From Perognathus longimembris pacificus (lineage: Eukaryota; Chordata; Mammalia; Rodentia; Heteromyidae): a stretch of 64,000 nt of DNA. The position numbers and the translations under genes are program-made. Each line of letters begins with the position of its first letter. Position 1 is the stretch's first letter. Below are positions 12,067-22,678 of the stretch, one piece after another. Under the pieces are notes generated by a model. That model ran no database searches. It worked only from the letters and a program-made list of their open reading frames with translations, and was not told where the DNA came from. Location of the stretch: the NCBI RefSeq assembly GCF_023159225.1, contig NC_063168.1, forward strand, positions 63,467,398 to 63,531,397, read 5' to 3'.

Positions 12067-12204
12067 GCTTATCGGTAACAGCGGAACAAATAAATCCTCA
12101 TGGTACTGGAGCTCGGAAGACAGAAACTAGAGTTGAAGAGGCATTTCGAAACAAACAAAGAAATCCAATGGATGTCTGGCACAATTCTGCAAATAAATGT
12201 GCAT
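12067..12204 (+). CDS. ATAD2B: ATAD2B coding exon, post-bromodomain linker
   Basis: Encodes GLSVTAEQINPHGTGARK and on to MDVWHNSANKCA, 45 complete codons plus split codons at each end (phase 1 to phase 1). Acceptor ...TTGCAG, donor GTGAGT. This linker follows the bromodomain in ATAD2/ATAD2B proteins. I see no known catalytic motif in it. Confidence 0.95.
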
Positions 12205-12873
12205 GTGAGTAATTGAGATCATGTTATCTAGTGGTGTGGACAATTGAGAAAGATGCAGATACGTTAGGAATTGGATTCACAAACCAAAATGCTATAGCTT
12301 TTTCCACAGCTCCTTTAATCTTCTTTCTTTCTAGAGGTGAAAAGTTTGTGGGGTAAAATGCCAACTCAGAAATGTATTTCTTTAAATTTATTCACTATTT
12401 TCATCACTTGAACTACATTAGAATATTTTTAATGTTAAACTTTAGGTTGTGGATAGAGATGTGGAGGCAACAGACTTTATACGACCCTGTCCTCATTGCT
12501 CACCCTTTGTTATACTTTACTGAATGTTCTCTTTTCTGGTAGAAATAGGACTTTGTCATATAGATAAAGCCCAAAGGTTGGGTATTTGAGAGTATTTTTT
12601 TTTTTTTTTGCTGAGTTTGAGCAATCAGAACAGCCTTCTTCATTTGTCTAGTTTCCTGTAATACATTTAGAGGAAAATTTAATATTCCAGATTTTCTTCA
12701 TAAAAACATTTGCGTTCGTCTATAATATTTCTAAAAGACAAAGGTTAATAAATACAGCATCCTCCTAATGTAGTCTTTCTGTTTCACTGAAGATAGCCTG
12801 CCTTTGGAGATATATGCTGCTCCTGAAGATGGTAATGTTGCTCTGTTAATAAAGCTGGCCCTAAGATTCATTC

Positions 12874-12953
12874 TCTGTCTGTCTCCCTCTCTCCCTCTGT
12901 CTCTCCCCCTCTCTTCCTCTCCCTCTCATCCTCCATCTCTCTTTTTCACTCTC
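12874..12953. repeat. CT-rich microsatellite
   Basis: Imperfect TC/TCTCCC tract directly before a reversed SINE. Confidence 0.8.
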
Positions 12954-12954
12954 A

Positions 12955-13170
12955 TTCTGGGCTTGAACTCAGGGCTTGGATGCTGTCCCTGAGCCTCTGT
13001 GCTCAAGGTTAGTACTCTGTCACTTGAGCCACAGCACCCCTACCAGCTTTTCCTGAGTAGTTTATTGTCGATAAGAATCTCACAGACTTTTTTGCACAGG
13101 CTAGCTTTGAAGAGTAATCCTTACATCTCATCCTGAGTAGCTAGGATTACAGGCATTGGCACCCAGCTCC
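12955..13170 (-). repeat. B1-dID dimeric SINE
   Basis: TCTGGGCTTGAACTCAGGGC, CACTTGAGCCACAGCACC, then reversed B1 ending GGCATTGGCACCCAGCTCC. Confidence 0.85.
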
Positions 13171-14756
13171 TAAGATGCTCTTTTACAAATGGCATTGAAT
13201 TTGAATAAGTGACCATACTCATTTTGTAAAACTTCTTTCTTAATAATGGACATTCATAAAGAAAAAAGTTTGAGAGAAGACTTAAAGGTCTCAAAAACTA
13301 TTTACCCTAATTATACCTTAACCTGGATTATGTAATGGTACACCCTAATTCATACTACGAAATCTTTTACATTTTCTCTGCATCTGATATAAATATTAAT
13401 GATAACACATTGAGTATTCACTTTAGCATGTTAAATTCCCTTAAATATTATTTTAATATCTAGATGAGTTTTGCTTTTCCTTACCAGTAGGTGGCATAAG
13501 TGACACACTGTCTGTTTTAGGTTTACTTAAGTCATAAATACAAATGTCCTACAAGGACAGTTGCTTTCTTAATGCCTTGGTTTTATAAACCTGGACTTGG
13601 AAACAAACTCACTCTAAAGATTGTTCTTTAAAATGGACTTTTCTCAGAGTGCCCTTGGTTTTATTTTTTTTTTAAAGTATACTAAGAATTAGATTCACAG
13701 ATATATATACTCCCACTGCATTCCAGGTACTATAAAGGCACCATAGACTCAAACAAAAATCTCTTTTTGTGGAGCTTTTATAATCTTATTTTGTCAAAAT
13801 TTTGTTAGCCATTCAATTATAAAGAAATTGAGCTGCCTCTCAGTGGTGGAGAGGTCACCCATTTCTTCCTTTAGAGTTCCATGATTTAGGAACGGGAGGG
13901 AGAGAGAACTTCTTATACTTGTGGTGACATGGCTGAAAACTAAGAGAGATTACAGTTGTCAGGAGTGGTTTGGCACATAATAAGAAAAATAGCAACTCCA
14001 TCTTTTTGAGTCAGATGAATGCCTTCCTTTAATGTTGAGTATATTTTGCATAAAGTTAATGGGATGATTATAGATGCCTATCGGCTGAGTGTGTGTGCTG
14101 TGTGCCTGCTTTAAGAGTAGACATTACAGAAATTTTCTTTTTTGTGAATGTTAACCCTATAGCTATAAATTATAAACATAATAATTACGGGAAAATAATA
14201 GAAAGATAATTGCTATTACGTTTTTTTAAACAATTAAGTAATTGTATAAAATGTTTTCAATTCCACAAGTCAGGTTATGAGTACAGTGTATCTTTGATCA
14301 ATGTCACCCTTCCATTGCTCTCTCCGTAATTCCCCATCCTGCCCGTAACCTCACATACAAGTTTTGAAGGCAAAATACACCAGATGACCAAATAATTTGA
14401 ATTTTGAAAATGATTCCAGAAATCCTTAATAGCTCTACTCTTACATAAGAAAGAATTATCTTGAGCATATGTATTAGTCCCCATAAGTTCGCTGGTCTCT
14501 TTGCAGAGTTTCAGAAGTGGTTAAAAATGAACAATGAAAGCAATGTGTGAATATAGTGTACACTATATACAATGTAGACTGCAAAGTCATATTAAACACA
14601 TGAAGGGGATTAAAAATCCCTTGGTATATCTTAGCATCTGGAAACTCCAGCTTTGGATTTATAGGGCTATAGTTTCTATTACTTGAGAGTATCTTCTGTA
14701 CAACTTATCTAGGTCTTTTTTACATAACTGACCAAATAATTATTTCCACTATTTTC

Positions 14757-14964
14757 TTTTTTTTTTTTTTTGGCCAGTCCTGGGCCTTGGACTCAGGGCC
14801 TGAGCACTGTCCCTGGCTTCTTCCCGCTCAAGGCTAGCACTCTGCCACTTGAGCCACAGCGCCGCTTCTGGCCATTTTCTGTATATGTGGTGCTGGGGAA
14901 TCGAACCTAGGGCCTCGTATATCCGAGGCAGGCACTCTTGCCACTAGGCTATATCCCCAGCCCC
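14757..14964 (-). repeat. ID-dID dimeric SINE with perfect target duplication
   Basis: Poly(T) then GGCCAGTCCTGGGCC to TATCCCCAGCCCC. The 11-bp ACTATTTTCTT is found on both sides (14748-14758 and 14965-14975). Antisense to ATAD2B; little diverged, so young. Confidence 0.93.
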
Positions 14965-15663
14965 ACTATTTTCTTAATGTTGCTGCTGCTCTAACAGCAG
15001 AACTTGGTTATCCTGCATATTCTCAGGTAACTTTGAAGTAAGTTGATGCTGCTAGTAGGTGAACCTTTTTTGCTGAAGGAGCTAACAGTTAGCTAACCAG
15101 ATTGTCAATGTGACCTTTGTAGAGTGTCCCTATATGACCATATATACCATGGCTGATTCCTTTTCTGAAAGGAGAGGCAGTTGAGCTATAGGGGTACCTA
15201 TAGCTATTCTATTATGCAGCTTCTGTGTTTTGGCTTCTGTGTTTATTTGATTTCATAGTATAGTGGCAAGGCACCTACCTTCCTGGGTAGTTGAGAACTA
15301 TGGCCTTTCTGATCAGCCTGATAATATGGTCATTCCCTAAATGTATATATTACGTAATTGGCCACTGATGTTGAAAATGAAGTACATATAAAGTAAAACA
15401 TATGGTAGTAGAAAAGATTAATGCTTCCAAAACTCATACAAGAGGTAAATTTTTTAAACTTTGAATTTTATAGACTTCTTCTAATTTCATATCCATTTTA
15501 CTTGTAGATTGTGAAAATTAGTCAAGATGTCAAGAGCTAAGAATCTTTGTTGTATGTTTTAGACCATTATGACTTTGCTTTGAATCCTCTTTAATAAAGA
15601 TATGTCAAATAAGTATTTCACTCCAAGTTCTATACATCTTTTTTCCCCTCCCTCAAAAAACAG

Positions 15664-16347
15664 TTCGGGTTCGGAGAAAATCAAGGCGACGATCACAATG
15701 GGGGAAAGGAATTATTAAGAAAAGGAAAGTCAATAATTTAAAAAAAGATGAAGAGGACACCAAATTTGCAGACTATGAGAATCACACAGAGGACAGAAAA
15801 TTGCTGGAGAATGGTGAATTTGAGGTAAGCACTGACTGCCATGAGGAAAATGGAGAAGAGACTGGAGACTTATCGATGACTAATGACGAATCTTCATGTG
15901 ACATCATGGACATGGACCAAGGGCAAAGGCTAAACAGTGGAACAGGTACCAAGGAGAACTTTGCATCTACTGAAGAAGAAAGTTCAAATGAATCTCTGCT
16001 TGTCCACAACAGCAGTTCTCTCAATCCAGAACAGATGTCTAGCAAAGAGCCTTTCCTTAAAGGCAACTGTCTGAATGGTGAAGCTTCCACTGACAGCTTT
16101 GAAGGAATACCAGTTCTGGAGTGTCATAATGGTAAAGTTGAAGGAATTCCTCTCTCTGGTAGTGGTGAAAAACCTAGTTCTGAACAAAAGATTCTCCTGG
16201 AAGAACAGTCAAAAGAGAAATCAGAAACTTCTAATGAAAATCATGAAGATGATCCTGAGAAACTAGCCGCACTGGAATGTAGCAATAATGAGAAGTTAGA
16301 GCCTGGCATGGATGTGGAGGTTAAAGATGCAGAATTGGATAAAGAAG
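15664..16347 (+). CDS. ATAD2B: ATAD2B large coding exon, basic then acidic disordered region
   Basis: A 684-base exon, phase 1 to phase 1, encoding about 228 residues. The first 30 are strongly basic (RVRRKSRRRSQ, then IIKKRKV), which looks like a nuclear localisation and/or nucleic-acid-binding patch. The rest is rich in Glu, Asp, Ser and Asn and looks disordered. Acceptor ...AAACAG. The donor is GTAGAG, weaker than the GTAAGT/GTGAGT of the other exons; reading through it adds 23 codons and a stop at about 16416-16418. The sequence matches the ATAD2B region after the bromodomain. Confidence 0.95.
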
Positions 16348-17288
16348 GTAGAGCTATACTTTATAACTTTTCTGAAGGTTTAAATTCCAGAGTTAATTCA
16401 TTACATATTTTTATCTGACTTCCAGTAGAGTAGTTGGTGGGTAATTATATTGCTTTGAGAATCTGTTAATGTTTTCATCTTTTTCCCTAGAAAAGTGTGC
16501 ACAGACTTTATGATCTACTTTCCTGTCTGCTTACTCTTAGGCTTCCCATCTGATTATCCTCCCATCCTAGGGGATTTATAACTAAAAGCTGAGGAAAATC
16601 AACAGGAGGAAAGAAGATGGAATTCCAACAAAAGAATTATTAGAGTAGGATGTAGGTGGGCAGAGAAGACTTGGATATTATAGCAGTATAGTGTATTAGT
16701 CATGCAGATCTAGATTAAACTACCACTCCTGTTCATTATAATCATATAACTATGAGCTCATTACTTATACTCTCCCACCTTGGTTTTTCATCTTGTAAAT
16801 TAAACTTCAGAATGGCATTGTTGCAGGGATTGCAATAAGTCATGTATAATAATTGCCTCTCATAGTTACTGGCACTTGCCTAAGGTATATTTATTCCAGG
16901 CAGTCATTGTTAATTGAATCCAAGGGATGTTCAGTATAAGAGGCTCCATTGATTTATAAGGCTTGGAGTGGAGAAGAAACACAGAATTCTCACTGTCAAG
17001 TTACCTTGTTCTTAGAGAATCAGCACTCTGCCAGCTGCTGGCTTCTTATAGCAATATGATTCTTTTAAAAGCAGCAGAAAGAGAATCAAGGGCTTCTAAT
17101 CCATCTTTGTTCATTGTTATTCTTTAGCTCATAGTGGTACAGGGTAAGTTGGCTATCTAGTTCAATAAATAAGTATTTCCTTCCTGGACAGGTCTTGAAG
17201 TAATATCATGTTTTATAAATTGGAGGAATACACACAAATTGATATTGGGATCACAATGTTGTGTGAAAACCATTCCCACCAGATTTCT

Positions 17289-17522
17289 TTCTTTCTTTCT
17301 TTCTTTTTTTTTTTTTTTGTGCCAGTCCTGGGCCTTGGACTCAGGGCCTGAGCACTGTCCCTGGCTTCTTTTTGCTCAAGGCTCTTTTTGCTCAAGCACT
17401 CTACTACTTGAGTCACAGCGCCACTTCTGGCCATTTTCTGTATATGTGGTGCTGGGGAATTGAACCCAGGGCTTCAAGTATACGAGGCAAGCGCTCTTGC
17501 CAGTAGGCCATATCCCCAACCC
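17289..17522 (-). repeat. ID-dID dimeric SINE with perfect target duplication
   Basis: TCCCACCAGATTTCT (15 bp) flanks it at 17274-17288 and 17523-17537. The tail has become a TTTC repeat followed by poly(T). The right monomer carries a short extra CTCTTTTTGCTCAAG duplication near 17380-17397. Confidence 0.92.
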
Positions 17523-17734
17523 TCCCACCAGATTTCTAAGCCCTTTAATATAATTAGGAAGCTGAAAGTATTATTCTCTCTTACAGTTCTTTTAATGGAT
17601 AGAGATTTGTTGTTTTTAAAGGTTACCTGTTAAATGTTTTCTTTTAAAGTATATCACAGTATTTTTAGAGCAGTGTTTTATTTTAGGCTATCATATTGTC
17701 AGAAGTAAGGCACTAAAAAAATGATTGGACAAGC

Positions 17735-17933
17735 TGATCGTGCTGACACATGCCTGTAATACCAGCTACTTGGTTTGAGACTAGCCAGGGAAAAGGCAAA
17801 GACCCTGTCTCAAAAACAATTCAGGTGTGGTGGGACGTGTCTGGTCTTAGCCACCTTGAGGCATAGATGGGAAGATTGTGATCTGAGACTGGTCCAAGTT
17901 GGCTTGAACCTCAGTACTCCTCTTGAAAGGGTC
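17735..17933 (+). repeat. Two B1-like monomers in tandem
   Basis: First GCTGACACATGCCTGTAATA...AAGACCCTGTCTCAAAAAC, then CAGGTGTGGTGGGACGTGTC with a shorter B1-like body. The solo LTR starts right after it. Confidence 0.6.
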
Positions 17934-18463
17934 GAGAAGCGCATCCACGGAATGGAGGACACCAAGAGACGTTCTCATGCAAAAGCAAAGGGTTTATTCG
18001 AGCAAGCTCGGGCTCACAGCATGACCGTGAACCAGTCAACAACTGAGAGCCCCGAGCTTTTCTGAGGGTGACCTTATATAGGACTCTACTATCCGTTAGG
18101 GTAAAGCCCGCACATTTGTAACCAATAGATTTAAAGTAACACATCGTGGTCTGCACGCAGGCAGCCAATCATTTTACAGAGTCACATACATTTACCAATC
18201 ATTTTAAGGAATCCTAATTTGGGCTGGTAAGGGATATGTGTGCGAGGATTCTTGGAATGTGCAAGTGACCTTTTGGACGGGCTGGCGCCTTTTGTTTGTT
18301 CCCCTCAAGGTGGGGTTGGGTGACTGCTTGCAGGCTGCATAGTTCAGATAACTGCAAAGTCCAGATGACAATAGATGGCAGGATGTGGGGTTTGTCCTCG
18401 TGTCCCAGAGGGAGAGGGGCTTGGGTAACTTCCTACTCAAGGGGGCTTGTATAGCCTCTTTCA
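17934..18463 (-). mobile_element. Gammaretrovirus-like solo LTR
   Basis: A 530-bp block read on the - strand starts TGAAAGAGG and ends CCCTTTCA, the TG...CA ends with short inverted repeats typical of gammaretroviral LTRs. Inside on the - strand are a TATA-like box (TATATA at 18075-18080) and AATAAA (17993-17998). U3 contains a repeated CCAATCATTTT on the + strand (18166 and 18197). The 4-bp flanks are CTCT and TTCT, a duplication with one mismatch. No internal retroviral gene is present. It is antisense to ATAD2B. Confidence 0.75.
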
Positions 18464-18465
18464 TT

Positions 18466-18547
18466 CTAAGCTGGCCTTGACCTTGGTATCTTCTTGTCTC
18501 AGCTTCTCCAGTGCTGGGATTACAAATGTGTGCCATTGTACCTCACA
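18466..18547 (-). repeat. B1 monomer
   Basis: AAGCTGGCCTTGACCTTGGT...CCAGTGCTGGGATTACAAATG, a reversed B1. Confidence 0.65.
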
Positions 18548-18728
18548 ATTATACATGTATGTATGTATGTATGTATGTATGTATGTATGTATTAGGGATT
18601 GATTAGCAAGTGCTCTGCTAATAAGCTGCAGATTGCAAGTGTGTGCCATTGCACCTTGGATTCATTCATTCATTCATTTATGGTGGTGTTAGGGAACCCT
18701 AGGTAAGTGCCCTGCTAATAAGCTGCAT
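18527..18728. repeat. Two-unit tandem duplication with different microsatellites
   Basis: Unit 1 (about 18527-18639) and unit 2 (about 18640-18728) share TGTGTGCCATTG at the start and TGCTAATAAGCTGCA at the end. Between them unit 1 has (ATGT)n and unit 2 has (ATTC)n. Confidence 0.75.
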
Positions 18729-19258
18729 CCTCATTCTTCCATGTTTATGTTTCACTCAGCCTCCTCTTAAAGAAGTCCTACTTTAGATGAAAATAAGGCT
18801 TAGTGATCTGCTTGCCCTCTCAACCCCTTCAAAGTGCCTGCTGTTAATGGTTTTTTTCAGTAGTGTGATTGGTCTCAGCAAGCTATTAGGAGGAAACCAA
18901 TTAGACTATCCTAATCACTCTAAGGTAGGAAAGAATCAGTCCTGTTACACTTACAGTAGGTTTATAGTTTTAGGGGGAAAATGTTATAACATAGACTAGT
19001 TTTAAGTCGAATTTTAGCCACAGAAAAGTAAGAAATTTCAGACAGTGTTGAGGAAAGTAGTTTTGGTTGAGAGGCAGCTGTACGTGGACAGGCTAGCCCC
19101 ACTCCAGGTCCGTACTTGATTTGTAGGTCCCTTTCCTTTCCACTTGTGAAAACTCTCAATTTTAAAGTAATACCTGCCGTAAAGAGTGCATAGAGGCTGT
19201 TTAAAAGTCAGTACTTGAAGATGAAGATTGCTTTTTGCTTATCTTTCTTTTCTTTTTC

Positions 19259-19464
19259 TTTCTTTTTTTTTTTTTTTTTTTTTTTTTGCCGGTCCTGGAG
19301 CTTGAACTCGGGGCCTGAGCACTGTCCCTGGCTTCTTTTTGCTCAAGGCTAGCACTCTACCACTTGAGCCTTCTGGCCTTTTCTATTTATGTGGTGCTGG
19401 GGAATCGAACCCAGGGCCTCATGTATACGAGGCAAGCCCTCTACCACTAGGCCATATTCCCAGC
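19259..19464 (-). repeat. ID-dID dimeric SINE
   Basis: Long poly(T), GCCGGTCCTGGAGCTTGAAC, to CATATTCCCAGC. Short CTTTCTTTT-like flanks. Lacks about 10 bases in the middle of the right monomer. Confidence 0.9.
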
Positions 19465-19554
19465 TTTCTTTTAATAAATATTAAGTTTATTAGACTATAT
19501 TCTAGTATGGTTTTTTTGTATTTATGGTTCCTTTAATTTGGATTTTGTATTCTT

Positions 19555-19764
19555 TTTTTTTTTTTTTTTTGGCCAGTCCTGGGCCTTGGACTCAGGGCCT
19601 GAGCACTGTCCCTGGCTTCTTCCCGCTCAAGGCTAGCACTCCGCCACTTGAGCCACAGCGCCGCTTCTGGCCGTTTTCTGTATATGTGGTGCTGGGGAAT
19701 CGAACCTAGGGCCTCGTGTATCCGAGGCAGGCACTCTTGCCACTAGGCTATATCCCCAGCCCCC
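19555..19764 (-). repeat. ID-dID dimeric SINE with perfect 15-bp target duplication
   Basis: GGATTTTGTATTCTT is present at 19540-19554 and 19765-19779. Almost identical to copies at 14757 and 40798. It forms an inverted pair with the + strand SINE at 19858. Confidence 0.95.
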
Positions 19765-19857
19765 GGATTTTGTATTCTTATACAAAGACATTATCATTAG
19801 AAGAATGTGTTCTTCATTATTCCAAATAGGACTAGTGGCAGGTAAAAGAAATTATAG

Positions 19858-20081
19858 TTGACAGTGCCCATGCCTGTAATCCTAGCTACTAATGAGGCTG
19901 AGATCTGAGGATCACAATTTGAAGCCAGTCTGGGCAAGAAAGTCCATGGGACTCTTACCACCAGTTAACCAGCAAACAGCCAGAAGTGGAGCTGTGGCTC
20001 AAGTGGTAGAACTCTAGCTTTGAGCAAAAAAGCTGAGAACCGTCACCAGGCCCCAAGACCTGAACTGAAAAAAAAAAAATT
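19858..20081 (+). repeat. B1-dID dimeric SINE
   Basis: GACAGTGCCCATGCCTGTAA, GAGGCTGAGATCTGAGGATC, AGTTAACCAGCAAACAGCC, GAGCTGTGGCTCAAGTGGTA, A-rich tail. It ends 66 bases before an ATAD2B exon. Confidence 0.88.
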
Positions 20082-20147
20082 ACAGTTACTTAATGTTGAT
20101 TCTCTTTAATTTTTACTGGTTACAGTACATTTTCCCCTTAATTGTAG

Positions 20148-20275
20148 GTGCTTCTAAAATTAAGAAATATCGCAAATTAATTTTAGAGCAGGCAAAAACA
20201 ACAAGCCTGGAACTGGTTCCAGAAGAGCCGTCTGAGCCTGTGCCACCCTTGATAGTTGATCGGGAGAGATTGAAG
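20148..20275 (+). CDS. ATAD2B: ATAD2B coding exon, conserved C-terminal region
   Basis: Completes a Gly codon and encodes ASKIKKYRKLILEQ, TTSLELVPEEPSEPVPP and LIVDRERLK, ending in phase 0. Acceptor ...ATTGTAG, donor GTAAGT. This is the start of the conserved C-terminal helical region shared by ATAD2-family proteins. It lies only 66 bases after a + strand SINE that is paired with inverted SINE copies just upstream. Confidence 0.95.
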
Positions 20276-20576
20276 GTAAGTTTAGCTCTTCCTGGACAGC
20301 TTTAAATAAAAGGAAAAAAAATTAAATGTTTCTAGACAGTGGGCTAAAGCTAGTATTGAAACTCTCCTGATTTAACCTTTGGATATAATTGTGTTAGGGT
20401 TAATTAATGTTATAGAGGACATATATGTGTTTTGAGGGGGTCAAGCATACTGGTATAATATAATTTGGTAATCAACTAAGATTAAAATCTTCTAAACTCA
20501 GATTTGTGCCTTATGCATGGTTTAACCATTTGAATATATGCTTCGGTGGAACTCAAACTACATTTTATTTTTTTAG

Positions 20577-20705
20577 AAATTGCTTGACTTGTTGGTTGAT
20601 AAAAGCAACAATTTGACAGTTGATCAACTAGAGAGATTATATTCTCTTCTTAGTCAGTGCATCTATCGTCATCGTAAAGATTATGACAAATCACAGCTTG
20701 TGGAG
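20577..20705 (+). CDS. ATAD2B: ATAD2B coding exon, C-terminal helical region
   Basis: 43 codons, phase 0 to phase 0: KLLDLLVDKSNN, DQLERLYSLLSQCIYRHR, KDYDKSQLVE. The pattern is amphipathic helices and matches the C-terminal region of ATAD2B. Acceptor ...TTTTTTAG, donor GTAAGT. Confidence 0.95.
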
Positions 20706-21221
20706 GTAAGTGCTTAGTCCATTTGTAGAATAAACAAATGTGGTCTCTATCCCACAGAGAGGGAAAAGAAGTTATTTTGTCTAATTCTTAACTGAAAGAG
20801 GTTTTGAAAGTTTAATATTAGAAAAATGGGGAAATATAGCTAGCTGTAGCTTAGTGGGAGAACTCGTGTGTTTGTGTGTATGTGTGTAAAAATCACATTT
20901 TCTTGATCCATTTTTCCATTGCAGGGCATCTGGGCTATTTCCATACTTTGGCTATGAACATGGGTGTGCACATGTACCCTGACTTGAATCTTTTGAATAA
21001 ATCTTTTGTATAAATGCCCACAAGTGGTATCTATAGATGATAGGGAAGTTATACATTTAGCTTTTTTTTTTTTTTTTGAATCTCCAAATGGCTTTGCATA
21101 GTGGTTGTACTAGTTTACATTCCCACCACCAGTATAATAGGGTTCCTTTCTGCCCCACATCTCCACCAGTGTTTGTTGTTCATACTCTTGATATTGTGTC
21201 GATACTCATTTTTTGTTTTTG

Positions 21222-21387
21222 TTTTTTGCCAGTCCTGAGACTTAAACTCAGGGCCTGGGCACTGTCCCTGAGCTGCTTTTGCTCAAGGCTAGCACTCTAC
21301 CACTTGAACCACAGCACCACTTCTGTCGAACACAGGGCTTCCTTTGTGCTAGGCAAGCACTCTACCACTAAGCCACATTCCCAGCCA
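21222..21387 (-). repeat. ID-dID SINE with internal deletion
   Basis: GCCAGTCCTGAGACTTAAAC...CAGCACCACTTCTG joins directly to TCGAACACAGGGCTTCC, losing about 30 bases at the monomer junction. Inserted into the reversed L1. Confidence 0.88.
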
Positions 21388-21559
21388 TTGTGTCTGTACT
21401 CTTGATATGGTATTCATTCCTGGGGTGAGATGAAGTCTCCTGGTTGTTTTGATCTGCATTCTTTGTGTGTTTATTGTCCATATTTGCTTCTTCGAAGAAG
21501 TCTTTATTTAGCTCCTTTACCCATTTATTAATTGGATATTGTTTCTATAACAGCTTAAT

Positions 21560-21767
21560 TTTTTTTTTTTTTTTTTGCCAGTCCTGGGCTTGGACTCAGG
21601 GCCTGAGCACTGTCCCTGGCATCTTTTTGCTCAAGGCTAGCACTCTAACACTTGAGCCACAGCGCCACTTCTAGCCATTTTCTATATATGTGGTGCTGGG
21701 GAATCAAACCCTGGGCTTCATGTATACGAGGCAAGCACTCTTGCCAGTAGGCCATATTCCCAGCCCT
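21560..21767 (-). repeat. ID-dID dimeric SINE with perfect target duplication
   Basis: ACAGCTTAATTT flanks it (21550-21561, 21768-21779). Nested in the reversed L1. Confidence 0.92.
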
Positions 21768-22314
21768 ACAGCTTAATTTCTTGAGCTCCTTGTATACTCT
21801 GGATATTAGGCTCTTGTCATATGTATAGCTGGCAAAGATCTCTCATTCTGTAGGGTCTGTCTTTTTAGCTTTTTGACTATGTCCTTTACTGTGTAAAAAC
21901 TTTTTCACTTGATGCAATCCCATTTGTAATTCTCTCTCCTGTTTGCTGAGCCTCTGGAATTCTACTCAGGAAGTTCCTACAGATGCCAATAAATTCTAAT
22001 GTTTATCCTATTCTTTCCTGTCGTAGTTTCAAGATTTTATTAGGTTTCATTCTTACATTGAGTTCTTTGGCCCATTTTGAATTGATGTTATAGTACTAGA
22101 AATTATAGCCAGATTATTTGATCAAGAGAAAGAAATAAAAGGCATACAAATAAGAAAGAAGTCAAATTATCCCTTTTTACAATCAATACGATACGTAGAA
22201 AAACTTAAAACCTCCCCCAAAGACCACTGAAAATAATGAATTCAATAAAGTAACAAAATTCAAAATTGACACAGAGAAGCCAGTAGCTTTTCAGGCTTCT
22301 ATTTTGGGGAGGTT

Positions 22315-22392
22315 GGTATTGGAGTTTGAATTCAGGGCCTTGCACTTGCTAGGCAAGTCCTCTATTGTAATGCACTGTGTTGCTGGCCTTTA
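22315..22392 (-). repeat. ID-like SINE monomer
   Basis: GGAGTTTGAATTCAGGGCCT...TTGCTAGGCAAGTCCTCT, reversed ID; old. Confidence 0.6.
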
Positions 22393-22494
22393 GAGAGTTC
22401 TAGTTCCTCTTGCTCTACCATTAAAGGTAGAATAAAATGTGACGATATAGTACAGTTCATAAGACAGAAGCACTGTGAAGCTTGGGGGAGCAGC

Positions 22495-22678
22495 AGTAAT
22501 TGAGGTTTGAACTCAAGGTCTTGTTCTGTACTTCCAAGGCAGTTGCTCTACCACTTCTAGCATTGTTTGCTTAGAGATGAGAATCTTGTACTGTTTGTCC
22601 CAGACCCGCTTCAAATAATGATCCTTAGATCTCAGCCTTCTAAGTAGGAAAACAAGCATGAAACATCAGCACTTAGCT
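22495..22678 (-). repeat. ID plus B1 composite SINE
   Basis: AATTGAGGTTTGAACTCAAG, then reversed B1 parts (CAAATAATGATCCTTAGATC, CAGCACTTAGCT). Confidence 0.6.

Larger units (their letters stand above)
20895..22092 (-). mobile_element. Old L1 fragment, 3' half, reversed
   Basis: Reversed L1 ORF2 end and 3' region (for example GCTATGAACATGGGTGTGCA, CATTCCCACCACCAGTATAA, GCTCCTTGTATACTCTGGAT, CTTTGGCCCATTTTGAATTG), with many stops. Interrupted by SINEs at 21222 and 21560. It meets a + strand L1 head to head near 22092. Confidence 0.8.

Noticed and set aside
15782..16090. A 102-residue - strand frame
   Set aside because: It is the antisense shadow of the ATAD2B exon, with no splice or start support.
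15801..16418. A 205-residue + strand frame beginning with Met
   Set aside because: It is the inner part of an ATAD2B exon (15664-16347) running into the intron, not a separate gene.
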